Numbered from the stretch's first letter, positions 7,763 through 15,077 are shown. The stretch is DNA of 42,072 nt from Paenibacillus alginolyticus DSM 5050 = NBRC 15375 (GCF_000422905.1 NZ_AUGY01000076.1:1-42072); one strand, 5' to 3'. Translations and numbers: made by a program. The notes: a model not told the origin generated them from the letters alone.

Positions 7763-7782
7763 TCGGGGTATTCGCACCCCGA
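7763..7782. repeat. Inverted repeat after the oxidoreductase gene
   Basis: TCGGGGT-ATTCGC-ACCCCGA is a 7-bp perfect inverted repeat 100 nt after the stop codon. It lacks a T-run, so it is either a weak terminator or a regulatory site for the next gene. Confidence 0.45.
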
Positions 7783-7831
7783 ACGCATAGCGGAATGTCG
7801 ATAATGCCCTCTTTTTGTGGAAATATTTGTA

Positions 7832-7860
7832 TTGTTTCTCTATCTTAATTATGCTAGATT
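7832..7860 (+). promoter_or_regulatory. Extended -10 promoter of the HtrA-like protease gene
   Basis: TTGTTT (7832-7837), a 17-nt spacer, and TAGATT (7855-7860) preceded by TGC, which gives an extended -10 element. The start codon lies 41 nt downstream. Confidence 0.6.
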
Positions 7861-7900
7861 CTAGCTATTGCCATCTTTTGTTAAGAGAGGAAACACAACA

Positions 7901-10405
7901 ATGGGGAATTGGAATGCTTTTACGAAAAAAGGGATCACCGTGCTGCTTGCAGCCTTCTTACTTGTCTCTCTGCAGGGACCTGCAACCATATATGCAGCCG
8001 AAGTGAATGCTGAGGTTCCGAAGGTCATTGAGAAGACATCGCCTTCTGTGGTGGCTATTATTGGAAAGCCTTCATCTGATTCGGATAAATCGTTAGACAA
8101 GAACCGTTTTAATCTCGCGCATGGAACGGGAGTCATTGTGGAATCGAATGGCGTCATCGTGACGAATGCGCATGTGGTCAAAGATATGAAGAATATCGTC
8201 GTCGTTACGTCGAACGGTACCACTTATAATGGACGTGCAACAAATATCGATGAGGAGAGCGATTTAGCCTTGGTCAAAATCGATGCGACCGGCTTGTCGC
8301 CTGCGAAATTCGCTTCTTCCTCCGATATCAAAGTGGGTGAAACCGTGGCCGCCATCGGGACTCCGATTTCTTTTGCCCTCAGGAACTCCGTTACCGTTGG
8401 GATTGTCAGCGGGCTTGACCGTTCCGTGAGCTCGCAATATCAGCTTATTCAAACGGATGCGGCCATTAACCCTGGTAACAGCGGGGGTGCTTTGATCAAC
8501 ATGAATGGTGAAGTCATTGGGATTAATACGATGAAATATGCGGATATCGGTGTCGAAAACCTCGGGTTCGCGATTCCGGTGGATACTGTCAAATATGTAT
8601 TAAAGCATTTTCAGCTTTACGGCAAAGTAAAACGCCCTTATCTCGGTTTGGAGCTGGAAGAAAGCTGGGAAGCGGTTGTTGGTTTACCAAGTTCTACGGG
8701 TTTAAGAGTTGCCTATGTTGAGCCCGATTCACCAGCAGCCAAAGCTGGCATTCAGCAAGATGATCTATTCGTATCGATCGGCACAAGTAAAGTGAAGACG
8801 CTGGTGGATTACAATGAGGCGATTAAGAAGTTTTTGCCAGGTGAAACGATTGAAATAACCATTCAATCAGGAAATTCCACCAAATCGAAGTCAGTTACAC
8901 TCGGAGAAGCGCAGCAAAAGGAAATGAAACGCACGCAGGACGCTGAGGGTTCTTACTTGGATGCGGACCGCGGCAAAACGAAAATCGGCGACAGCCACTA
9001 CGGATGGTCCATGAAATACCCGGCGGGCTTAGTGAAAGGTCATCAATCCGATGATGGCGACTCCGTCAGTTTCGTGGATGCGAAAGGGGACTTCTCCCTA
9101 TCGATTAAAGTAGAAAGCAATCAATCCGACGAGCTGTCACCTTCAGCGCTTCTGAACAGATTGGCGAGTGATGAAGACAGTTATTCCGGCTCTTCGACCA
9201 TTTTGGAACGTCAGTATGTGAAGCGTGAAGGTAATCCCTATGCCAAAATTGTCGGTCGCTCAGGGGATGAAGGCTATATCCAGACCCGCGGATACCTTCA
9301 CCAAGGCAGCTTATATACGGTGCAATTATTTGTATCGAAAGAGCATTACAACAACAATTTTAAGCAAAATAGCTACAACGATCTGCTGGATAGCTTTAAG
9401 GTTTCCTTTAATGATAAGGATGAGTCGCTGAAAGACATTTCAGTTTACTCTGGCGGCAATACAACCTACAAGAACGAGTATGGTTTATCCTTTGATCTGC
9501 CCTCCAATTGGCAGCAAGGCGGTTATTCGAGCAGTTCATCCTTCTTTAATGATGACTATTCCCAAACGCTTCATGTCAGCGTAACCTCAGCTTCATCCGG
9601 TGATACACTGGGAGCGTGGGTGGATCGTCAGCGTAAGCAGCTTGAAGATTCCTATGCGCCCATATACCGCAGTATGAAAGAACCCGAGGAAATAACCTTA
9701 GCCGGAGTGCCTGCTCTGAAAGTAACCTATGCAAGTACATTAGGCAATAAGTGGAGCGCTGGCATTTCCCTCTTTTTTATTAAGGATAAGTATAAATATG
9801 AGTTGGATATGAACTATCCGCAAGAGGAAGACAAGGCAACGCTTGAGGATATCCTGAAAACATTAACTTCTACGGTCAAAGTGGATAAAGAAAGCATGGA
9901 TCAAGAGCTTGGCTTCATTCAGGATCTGGATGAACTCTTGGATCCCAGTCGTACGGTTGCTTACAGAAACGAGAAATTCAAATACGCGCTGCAAATTCCA
10001 GAGATCTGGACCAGCAGCAAGTCGTACGATAACAAAGATCAAGTGAATAAGACATTCCTCTTCACAGGCGGGCACTTGAGCGTTGATGCAGAAACCAAAA
10101 CCACTTACGAAGAGATGGTTAAAGAGGAAGATGCCGCTCAGAAGAAGAGTCACGATAACGATAATGACTATACGTTTACCGATGCGGATGTCACGCTATT
10201 CGGTAGTGTTAAGGCTAAGAAGTATGAGATCAGCTATGCAAGCGCCAAGATTCCTTACAAGGAAACGATCTATATTTTCAATAAAAATAATATTTCTTAC
10301 ACCGCTACGCTCCGTATGGATGATGCGGTTCGCACCGAAGCCAATCTGGCTCGGCTGAACAAGGCTTTTGAGTCGTTCAAATTTTTGGATGGTGTGAAAA
10401 AATAG
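7901..10405 (+). CDS. Secreted HtrA/DegP-type serine protease with PDZ and three C-terminal PsbP-like domains
   Basis: An 834-residue trypsin-like protease of the HtrA family, about twice the usual length. A signal peptide (residues 9-33, ending IYAA) suggests export with cleavage. The catalytic triad is His91 (VTNAHVV), Asp121 (EESDLALVKI) and Ser194 (NPGNSGGAL). A PDZ domain spans about 266-335 (EPDSPAAKAGIQQDDLF). The rest, about 361-832, reads as three repeats of 130-150 residues, each beginning with an aromatic 'Y.....YP..W' strand (YGWSMKYP, YGLSFDLPSNW, FKYALQIPEIW) and ending in an LxxxxxSFK helix/strand. This is the pattern of PsbP/Mog1-like domains. The ATG at 7901 (AGAGG, 10 nt upstream) is preferred over an in-frame TTG at 7868. 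The likely role is extracytoplasmic protein quality control; the extra domains may bind substrate or envelope. Confidence 0.85.
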   Translation: MGNWNAFTKKGITVLLAAFLLVSLQGPATIYAAEVNAEVPKVIEKTSPSVVAIIGKPSSDSDKSLDKNRFNLAHGTGVIVESNGVIVTNAHVVKDMKNIVVVTSNGTTYNGRATNIDEESDLALVKIDATGLSPAKFASSSDIKVGETVAAIGTPISFALRNSVTVGIVSGLDRSVSSQYQLIQTDAAINPGNSGGALINMNGEVIGINTMKYADIGVENLGFAIPVDTVKYVLKHFQLYGKVKRPYLGLELEESWEAVVGLPSSTGLRVAYVEPDSPAAKAGIQQDDLFVSIGTSKVKTLVDYNEAIKKFLPGETIEITIQSGNSTKSKSVTLGEAQQKEMKRTQDAEGSYLDADRGKTKIGDSHYGWSMKYPAGLVKGHQSDDGDSVSFVDAKGDFSLSIKVESNQSDELSPSALLNRLASDEDSYSGSSTILERQYVKREGNPYAKIVGRSGDEGYIQTRGYLHQGSLYTVQLFVSKEHYNNNFKQNSYNDLLDSFKVSFNDKDESLKDISVYSGGNTTYKNEYGLSFDLPSNWQQGGYSSSSSFFNDDYSQTLHVSVTSASSGDTLGAWVDRQRKQLEDSYAPIYRSMKEPEEITLAGVPALKVTYASTLGNKWSAGISLFFIKDKYKYELDMNYPQEEDKATLEDILKTLTSTVKVDKESMDQELGFIQDLDELLDPSRTVAYRNEKFKYALQIPEIWTSSKSYDNKDQVNKTFLFTGGHLSVDAETKTTYEEMVKEEDAAQKKSHDNDNDYTFTDADVTLFGSVKAKKYEISYASAKIPYKETIYIFNKNNISYTATLRMDDAVRTEANLARLNKAFESFKFLDGVKK

Positions 10406-10418
10406 AGATCGCTAATCG

Positions 10419-10466
10419 AGAAACCTCTTATCGGTCATCAAGGCTGAAGGGAGGTTTCTTGTGTTA
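10419..10466 (+). terminator. Hairpin after the protease gene
   Basis: AGAAACCTC (10419-10427) pairs with GAGGTTTCT (10451-10459) around a 23-nt loop, followed by the weak U-tract TGTGTT. It may allow read-through into the VanZ gene. Confidence 0.5.
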
Positions 10467-10501
10467 ACCTTGGATGACTTCTCTAAAAGGGGATACAAAC
10501 C

Positions 10502-10969
10502 ATGAAAATGAAGGTTGTTCGACCGCTCATTTGGCTGCTTTTCATAGGATACACGAGCTGTTTGCTGTATTGGATGTTTCTAGGCTTCGGGCGGCATATG
10601 CACACGACAGGTCAACTTGCTTATAATGTGGTCCCTTTTCGAACGATTGGTATGTATGTGCTGCATGTTGATTCGTTTTCTACCCGGACTTGGATCATTA
10701 ATTTGTTTGGCAACATTGGTGTTTTCACTCCTTGTGGTTTTTTACTGCCTTATTTATTTCGCTCCGCCAAACGTTATGGTCCGTTCCTTCTGTACTTTGG
10801 ATGTCCACTTTTAGGCTTGGAATTACTGCAAATGCTGCTGCGGGTAGGCAGCTTCGATGTTGATGATGTAATACTGAATGTGCTTGGAGCCAGTATATCT
10901 TTTGTTCTTTTTGCGGCTGTTGGACGAAGCTTAACGGGGAGAGAATCAAATAGAAGGTATAAAATGTGA
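10502..10969 (+). CDS. VanZ family membrane protein
   Basis: A 155-residue membrane protein with four predicted TM helices and the VanZ-like pattern: NVVPFRTIGMYV, INLFGNIGVFTPCGFLLP, ELLQMLLRVGSFDVDDVILN. VanZ of Tn1546 gives low-level teicoplanin resistance, but most chromosomal VanZ-like proteins have no known function. AAAAGGGG at 10485-10492 serves as ribosome binding site. The gene sits 96 nt after the protease gene in the same orientation and may be co-transcribed by read-through. Confidence 0.85.
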   Translation: MKMKVVRPLIWLLFIGYTSCLLYWMFLGFGRHMHTTGQLAYNVVPFRTIGMYVLHVDSFSTRTWIINLFGNIGVFTPCGFLLPYLFRSAKRYGPFLLYFGCPLLGLELLQMLLRVGSFDVDDVILNVLGASISFVLFAAVGRSLTGRESNRRYKM

Positions 10970-11028
10970 CCAAATGCCTCAACATAGCGGGTGTAACGAA
11001 TTAACCCCAGAGGAGGAATTTAATCACC

Positions 11029-11283
11029 ATGACTCAGCCAGATTCAAGTCTACAATCACAGAATCCGATATCCTCAGCTCAAAACTCAGTAGATAATGTC
11101 CATGCAGCCGTTTCTCGTGCGATGTCTCATCCAACGTCGCAGACGACGCAAGAGGCTCAGAATTCAATCGCCCATGCGGAAAGAGCGCTGGATCAAGCAT
11201 TGGATCAATCGGATTCGCCAGCAGTGCAGCAGGCTGTCCAATCACTGAACGATGAAAAGGCAAGGCTGCAGAGTAACCAATAA
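11029..11283 (+). CDS. Small hydrophilic helical protein of unknown function
   Basis: An 84-residue protein rich in Gln, Ser, Ala and Asp, without Cys or Trp and without a membrane segment. The C-terminal half (about 45-80) reads as an amphipathic helix (AHAERALDQALDQSDS, AVQQAVQSLNDEKARLQ). The ribosome binding site AGAGGAGG at 11009-11016 is excellent and the reading frame is clean, so the gene is likely real. I do not recognise the family. The composition is compatible with a small stress- or spore-related protein, which is speculation. Confidence 0.7.
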   Translation: MTQPDSSLQSQNPISSAQNSVDNVHAAVSRAMSHPTSQTTQEAQNSIAHAERALDQALDQSDSPAVQQAVQSLNDEKARLQSNQ

Positions 11284-11333
11284 TATTAAGAGGCTCCTCC
11301 CTTTTACCAAAGAACGGTTTCATTTTGTTTTAG

Positions 11334-11386
11334 AAAAACGAGAGGCTGCCCCTCAGTCATTTTTTATGACTTTTGGGACAGCCTCT
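11334..11386 (-). terminator. Terminator of the pirin gene
   Basis: A long hairpin pairs AGAGGCTGCCCC (11341-11352) with GGGACAGCCTCT (11375-11386), with an inner AGTCAT/ATGACT stem. Read on the minus strand it is followed by CGTTTTTCT. It lies 4 nt after the pirin stop codon. Confidence 0.85.
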
Positions 11387-11389
11387 TGC

Positions 11390-12160
11390 TTATTTATGAT
11401 ATAACGCATAGCCGGGATCTTCTGGAACTTCAATGGCAATGATGCGCAGGCCTTGATTGCTATCCGCCTTCAGTTGAAGAATTTCACCTTCCGTGGTAGC
11501 TTGGATTATCGCAAAGTTCTTGTGGGACCATGTTTGAAGCTCACCCGCGGCGGTCTTACTGGTTCCTTGTCCTCGAATAACGAGGAAGGCTAGCGGGCGG
11601 TTTGGCGTAAGGGTGTAGCTGAATTCGGAACCAGGCTCAAGGCTCCAATCGTACATGTTAACGTCCGTATCCAGCTTAATGGGGGAATCCCCGCCGATTA
11701 CGGTTTTCATCGTTGCTCCACCGCTATGGAGGGTTGAGAATTTCTCATGCTCATATTGATGGTAAGTGGCAGGCTTTTTCACAGTCTGACTCAGGTGAGG
11801 CTCGAACCAGATTTGCATCGCTTCGCTGCCTGCTCGGCGGAACGCCTCTGCGTGATAAACACCGGAACCGGCCTGAATGACTTGCGCACCGCCATCTGTT
11901 ACTGTTTCCAAGGAACCCAGGGAATCCTTGTGCTCGACGAGACCATCGACGACATAAGTGACAATTTCGAACGCTTTATGAGGATGCATTCCGATCTCCG
12001 AAACCTCGGAAGCTTTGCCCCAAGCCCAGTAGAATAAGGGACCGACGCGGTCAACAGCCGTTTTCTCACCCGGAAAGCTGATGGCTCGTTGTTCCAGGAA
12101 TTTGCCTCCGTCAAATGCGCCAACGCCCTGTTGCTCAGCTGAAAATACTTGGATTTTCAT
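11390..12160 (-). CDS. Pirin family protein (YhaK-like)
   Basis: A 256-residue double-cupin protein of the pirin family. Some bacterial pirins have quercetin 2,3-dioxygenase activity and others act as redox-sensing partners; which applies here is unknown. The metal-binding residues of the N-terminal cupin are visible: His59 and His61 (GMHPHKAFEIVTY) with His103 and Glu105 (GSGVYHAEAF). AAGGGG lies just upstream of the ATG. Transcription is from a near-ideal sigma-A promoter whose -10 is buried in a perfect palindrome, implying control by a repressor of the HxlR/MarR type responding to electrophile or oxidative stress. That regulator is not encoded next door. Confidence 0.9.
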   Translation of the reverse strand: MKIQVFSAEQQGVGAFDGGKFLEQRAISFPGEKTAVDRVGPLFYWAWGKASEVSEIGMHPHKAFEIVTYVVDGLVEHKDSLGSLETVTDGGAQVIQAGSGVYHAEAFRRAGSEAMQIWFEPHLSQTVKKPATYHQYEHEKFSTLHSGGATMKTVIGGDSPIKLDTDVNMYDWSLEPGSEFSYTLTPNRPLAFLVIRGQGTSKTAAGELQTWSHKNFAIIQATTEGEILQLKADSNQGLRIIAIEVPEDPGYALYHK

Positions 12161-12186
12161 AAATACAGCCCCTTCGCTATAAAATA

Positions 12187-12217
12187 TATAATTACTTACT
12201 ATATGTAAGTAATTATA
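12187..12217 (-). promoter_or_regulatory. Operator palindrome upstream of the pirin gene
   Basis: TATAATTACTTAC (12187-12199) and GTAAGTAATTATA (12205-12217) are 13-bp perfect arms around TATAT. The TTACTTAC/GTAAGTAA core is typical of sites bound by HxlR (DUF24) or MarR repressors. The site covers the -10 element. Confidence 0.8.
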
Positions 12218-12240
12218 AGTCTTTTCTATCCGGCTGTCAA
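12212..12240 (-). promoter_or_regulatory. Consensus sigma-A promoter of the pirin gene
   Basis: On the minus strand, TTGACA (12240-12235), exactly 17 nt, then TATAAT (12217-12212). Both hexamers match the consensus fully. Confidence 0.92.
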
Positions 12241-12271
12241 AGCCTTATCGATTACCCAACTGGGGTAAATC

Positions 12272-12312
12272 TTGACTTCGCATCTACCCCGAACTACAAT
12301 TTCTAATGTAAG
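12272..12312 (+). promoter_or_regulatory. Promoter and putative BlaI operator of the blaI-like gene
   Basis: TTGACT (12272-12277), 17 nt, TACAAT (12295-12300). The -10 lies inside ACTACA-N8-TGTAAG (12293-12312), a TACA/TGTA inverted motif as used by BlaI/CopY repressors. The same promoter layout recurs at 13677-13712. Confidence 0.7.
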
Positions 12313-12325
12313 GAGTGTGACTTTA

Positions 12326-12742
12326 ATGAAAATGCAAAACTTTAAATATGAAGGAAGCGGACTTAACCGCTTTTTCGGCCCCTTAGAAGCAAAGATTATG
12401 GAAATTCTCTGGACCAACTCCCTTGAAATGACGATTAAAGATGTCCAACAGAAGTTGGATCAAGCCAAAAACATTAATTTCAATACCGTTATGACGGTTA
12501 TGAACCGCTTGGTAGCCAAAGGAATTCTGCAAAAGAAATCCGTTGTCAGATCGTTTAAGTACAAGCCCGTCGTTACGAGAGATGAGTTCATGGAAACGCA
12601 ATCCAAAGAGCTTACTTTTGACCTTATTGAAGAATTCGGTTCTTTGGCCGTCACTCATATGGTGGATGCGCTTGATAAAGTAGACCCCGATCTGCTCGAC
12701 AAGCTGGAGCAAAAAATTAAAGATATCAAAAAGGATCGATGA
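12326..12742 (+). CDS. BlaI/MecI/CopY family transcriptional repressor
   Basis: A 138-residue repressor with the winged-helix domain at about 20-85 (GPLEAKIMEILWTNSLEMTIKDV, NTVMTVMNRLVAKGILQKK) and a helical dimerisation tail. In the known BlaI/MecI systems the repressor is inactivated when a paired M56 membrane protease is switched on. Here the next gene is such a protease and overlaps it by 4 nt (ATGA). The ORF is open upstream to 12272, but the ATG at 12326 follows AAGGAG by 10 nt and the promoter overlaps the upstream region, so that start is chosen. Probably autoregulated. No beta-lactamase or penicillin-binding protein gene is nearby. Confidence 0.9.
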   Translation: MKMQNFKYEGSGLNRFFGPLEAKIMEILWTNSLEMTIKDVQQKLDQAKNINFNTVMTVMNRLVAKGILQKKSVVRSFKYKPVVTRDEFMETQSKELTFDLIEEFGSLAVTHMVDALDKVDPDLLDKLEQKIKDIKKDR

Positions 12743-13584
12743 CGATGTTGGAAACGCGGTTCAAATGGTTGTATGCTGCGTCACTCGCCTTATCGGGGGC
12801 TATTTTAGGACAAATGTTACTCTACGCGCTCCAGCAAATTTTCAAATGGAAATCGTTATTTAATATATTTGATTTATGTGTCATTTTATTCAAAGATCTT
12901 CATGTCCCTGCTCCCGTTGCTTGGCATGCAGTGAATGCCCTTATCCTCTACTCATTTAGTGCAGTCCTTTGGATTTCGGCTCGTCATTTCCTCGGTTCCA
13001 TTAAATCTATGAAGCTCGTAGAAAGGTATCAAGACCCTCATCTAACAGAGCAATACCGCGATAAATTTCAGCTTGCTGAAGGTCGTTTCCAGATCATTTC
13101 CTACAAAGCTCCCATCGCGATGACGATAGGGCTGTGGAAGCCGCGGATGATCCTATCATCCGGACTTATGGACATGCTGGAACCTAACGAGCTGCACGCT
13201 GTTATCGAGCATGAGAAGTGCCATATGGAGCATAGAGATCCTCTCGCTATCTTCCTGCTTTCGATAATATCCAAGTCCATGTGGTACATTCCAATATTCG
13301 CTTGGTTGGCAGATAAATACCCCATTATGATTGAACTTAGGGCAGACCAATATGCCATTACACAAATGAAACAGTCCGCACATTTAGGCAGTGCTCTCCT
13401 CAAACTACTCAAACAATCACCAACACCGCATGTATCCTTATCTCACGCCTCATTCGCAGAAACATCAATGAATGTACGTATCATGCATATTCTCGATCCA
13501 CAGATGAAACTCCCATTCAAATGGCCTCTTATTCGGCTGCTTATTTCGCTCTTAACAATTATTTTACTTGTGGGTCTTATCTAA
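12739..13584 (+). CDS. M56 family membrane metallopeptidase (BlaR1/MecR1-like, no sensor domain)
   Basis: A 281-residue membrane protease. TM segments are visible at about 11-32, 60-82, 168-190 and 262-281. The zinc site is His158-Glu159-x-x-His162 (HEKCH) with Glu199 in ELRAD. It lacks the roughly 250-residue extracellular penicillin-binding sensor of BlaR1/MecR1 and ends right after the last TM helix. It is translationally coupled to the repressor gene (ATGA overlap). By analogy it cleaves, or triggers cleavage of, the BlaI-like repressor. The input signal must come from its short external loops or from a partner such as the DUF2231 protein downstream. Confidence 0.88.
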   Translation: MTMLETRFKWLYAASLALSGAILGQMLLYALQQIFKWKSLFNIFDLCVILFKDLHVPAPVAWHAVNALILYSFSAVLWISARHFLGSIKSMKLVERYQDPHLTEQYRDKFQLAEGRFQIISYKAPIAMTIGLWKPRMILSSGLMDMLEPNELHAVIEHEKCHMEHRDPLAIFLLSIISKSMWYIPIFAWLADKYPIMIELRADQYAITQMKQSAHLGSALLKLLKQSPTPHVSLSHASFAETSMNVRIMHILDPQMKLPFKWPLIRLLISLLTIILLVGLI

Positions 13585-13621
13585 GATAAGATACCCTGAT
13601 ACTATTGGTTTACATTTAGCA

Positions 13622-13658
13622 GTCGGAGCCCATGTCAGATAAGTTGACGGGCTTCGAC
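13622..13658 (+). repeat. Inverted repeat between the M56 and DUF2231 genes
   Basis: GTCGGAGCCC (13622-13631) pairs with GGGCTTCGAC (13649-13658). It is followed by AAAAAA rather than a T-run, so termination on the plus strand is doubtful. Confidence 0.5.
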
Positions 13659-13676
13659 AAAAAATGCTGAAAAGTC

Positions 13677-13712
13677 TTGACTTTTCGGATATCCAAAACT
13701 ACACTTTGTAGT
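13677..13712 (+). promoter_or_regulatory. Promoter and putative BlaI operator of the DUF2231 gene
   Basis: TTGACT (13677-13682), 17 nt, TACACT (13700-13705). The -10 is enclosed in a perfect 6-3-6 palindrome, ACTACA-CTT-TGTAGT (13698-13712), which is a BlaI/CopY-type site and parallels 12293-12312. Confidence 0.75.
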
Positions 13713-13753
13713 GTGAAATCGTACATAGTTTTTAATATGGGGGAGAGAGATTA

Positions 13754-14242
13754 ATGGATTATATCTTGAAAAATTTACACTACATCGTAACACATGTACC
13801 CATCGCACTTCTTGTTTTTAGTTTTATTTTTGACTTAATCGCAATGATCGCGAAAAAACGTGAATGGCACTCCGCTGGTATGCTTTGCCTAGTTGTGGGC
13901 GCGCTCGGGGCTATCGCAAGTGTCCTAACAGGCCCATCCCCATGGCGTAATCCACTAGTGGTTCCGCATGAGTTTTATGCGAAATTAACGATGGTTTTGT
14001 CAATCGTGTTAGCGATTGTACGCGTTGGTTTATTGATCTGGAAAAAGAAAGAATTGGGTCGTAACCCTATCTACTTGATTGGTTCGCTAGCGGCAGTTAT
14101 CCTCGTTGGCTATACAGGGCACATTGGCGGACAAATGGTGCATAAACCGGTTCCAGCTAAGACGGCTGTGCCTGCTGCATCACCAGGAGCAGCTCCAGCA
14201 GCATCCACTGCACCAGCGGCTACAGCAGCACCAGCGAAATAA
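13754..14242 (+). CDS. DUF2231 membrane protein with Ala/Pro-rich tail
   Basis: A 162-residue protein with four TM helices (about 12-34, 41-61, 73-96, 104-123) and a low-complexity Ala/Pro/Thr tail from about 133 (VPAASPGAAPAAS). DUF2231 members carry histidines in the first helix (here His9 and His14, THVPIALL) and after the last (GHIGGQMVH), which suggests binding of haem or metal, though this is unproven. GGGGGAGA at 13739-13746 is the ribosome binding site. It has its own promoter with a BlaI-type operator, so it is probably in the same regulon as the preceding repressor/protease pair and may be its effector or its sensor. Confidence 0.82.
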   Translation: MDYILKNLHYIVTHVPIALLVFSFIFDLIAMIAKKREWHSAGMLCLVVGALGAIASVLTGPSPWRNPLVVPHEFYAKLTMVLSIVLAIVRVGLLIWKKKELGRNPIYLIGSLAAVILVGYTGHIGGQMVHKPVPAKTAVPAASPGAAPAASTAPAATAAPAK

Positions 14243-14243
14243 T

Positions 14244-14293
14244 AAAAAAGGGTTGTCCAAAGGCTTGCGGCCTTGTGGATAGCCCTTTTTTTT
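14244..14293. terminator. Bidirectional terminator
   Basis: A-rich arm AAAAAAGGGTTGTCCA, stem-loop around GGCTTGCGGCC, then TGGATAGCCCTTTTTTTT. It serves the DUF2231 gene on the plus strand and the small membrane protein gene on the minus strand. Confidence 0.9.
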
Positions 14294-14344
14294 GCTTTGC
14301 TTGTCTAGAGTGGATTAGCATGACCAACAGGATGAAGCCCAAAA

Positions 14345-14521
14345 CTACTTGCCCCGAACCAGCTCCAGCTCCTCCAGCGTATAACGATGCTTCCACAAAA
14401 ATGTCATATCGTACTGTATCGAATCTCTTTCGACAAAGCGCGCAATGCCGGCGATGACTCCCCCGATAACAACTCCAAAAGCGACAATCCAGCCCATCAG
14501 AGCAAACACTTGATCGACCAT
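14345..14521 (-). CDS. Small single-pass membrane protein, unknown function
   Basis: A 58-residue product with one hydrophobic helix (about 4-24, VFALMGWIVAFGVVIGGVIA) and a charged C-terminal tail (WKHRYTLEELELVRGK). GGGGAG lies 9-10 nt before the chosen ATG; another ATG two codons upstream is too close to it. It ends about 50 nt before a bidirectional terminator. Two overlapping frames compete for this stretch, so certainty is limited. Family not recognised. Confidence 0.5.
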   Translation of the reverse strand: MVDQVFALMGWIVAFGVVIGGVIAGIARFVERDSIQYDMTFLWKHRYTLEELELVRGK

Positions 14522-14673
14522 GCACATCCACTCCCCTATGCGCTATGAACCTATATACTATGGATATGCCGCCATATTTTGAAACATGTGTGACAATTCA
14601 AAGGGGTTAAAAGGCGAGTAAATTCATCCGAAATAACGAGGTAAGATAGTTTGTTTATAGTCTTTTTCTCCGA

Positions 14674-14703
14674 TTGACACAGACTCGCCAAGGATGGTAA
14701 GAT
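14674..14703 (+). promoter_or_regulatory. Promoter of the leader ORF and drug exporter operon
   Basis: TTGACA (14674-14679), an 18-nt spacer, TAAGAT (14698-14703). Transcription should start near 14710, about 80 nt before the leader ORF. Confidence 0.7.
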
Positions 14704-14792
14704 CACCTCTGTAAGCAAGAATATACAACTTTTGGAAGAGAAGTTCGTACCATGCATGATTTTTAACAACAACACTAAAGGAGGGTTTCAAA

Positions 14793-14894
14793 ATGATTGA
14801 TATGGTTATGGATCCTATTACCCATCGCAGATTTACAGATAAAAACCATACAATTTCATATTTGGTAACCCGAATGTTAGCCGGAAGCGCATGA
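14793..14894 (+). CDS. 33-residue leader peptide, BmrB-like attenuator ORF
   Basis: A short ORF reading MIDMVMDPITHRRFTDKNHT then ISYLVTRMLAGSA, with a near-perfect ribosome binding site (AAAGGAGGG, 14778-14786). It lies in the 5' leader of the bmrCD-like genes, before two terminator hairpins. In B. subtilis the leader ORF bmrB precedes bmrCD and mediates antibiotic-induced, translation-dependent attenuation. No residue similarity to BmrB is claimed; the assignment rests on position and architecture. Codons 25-27 (GTAACCCG, 14865-14872) are perfectly complementary to CGGGTTAC (14946-14953) in the first terminator, giving a candidate anti-terminator whose availability depends on ribosome position. 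Confidence 0.7.
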   Translation: MIDMVMDPITHRRFTDKNHTISYLVTRMLAGSA

Positions 14895-14937
14895 TTTGTG
14901 CTTGTTCGGCTGCTGCCGCCCCTTCACATACGCTATT

Positions 14938-14987
14938 GAAAAGCGCGGGTTACGAAGAAGTTCGTAACGAGCGCTTTTCTGTTTCAT
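14938..14987 (+). terminator. Leader terminator A, upstream of bmrC
   Basis: GAAAAGCGC (14938-14946) pairs with GCGCTTTTC (14971-14979), then a GG/GA internal loop, then GTTACGAA (14949-14956) with TTCGTAAC (14961-14968) and a GAAG loop. The tail CTTTTCTGTTTC is U-rich. The 5' arm can alternatively pair with the leader ORF at 14865-14872. Confidence 0.85.
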
Positions 14988-14989
14988 AG

Positions 14990-15022
14990 AAGGCATATCG
15001 CTGCGTGCGGTGTGCCTTTTTT
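14990..15022 (+). terminator. Leader terminator B, upstream of bmrC
   Basis: AAGGCATATCGC (14990-15001) pairs over 12 bp (two G-U) with GCGGTGTGCCTT (15007-15018) around TGCGT, ending in TTTTTT. It is a strong intrinsic terminator 56 nt before the bmrC start. Confidence 0.92.
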
Positions 15023-15077
15023 GTATGGATTTTAGGTCATTTTGGACAGCACCATTTGAGAGGAGTGACATCATTAC

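Noticed and set aside
7660..8006. Short ORFs between the oxidoreductase and protease genes
   Set aside because: They lack ribosome binding sites, and one overlaps the protease signal peptide region in another frame.
12326..13584. Beta-lactam resistance regulatory pair
   Set aside because: The M56 protein has no penicillin-sensor domain and no beta-lactamase or PBP gene is adjacent, so a beta-lactam response is not supported.
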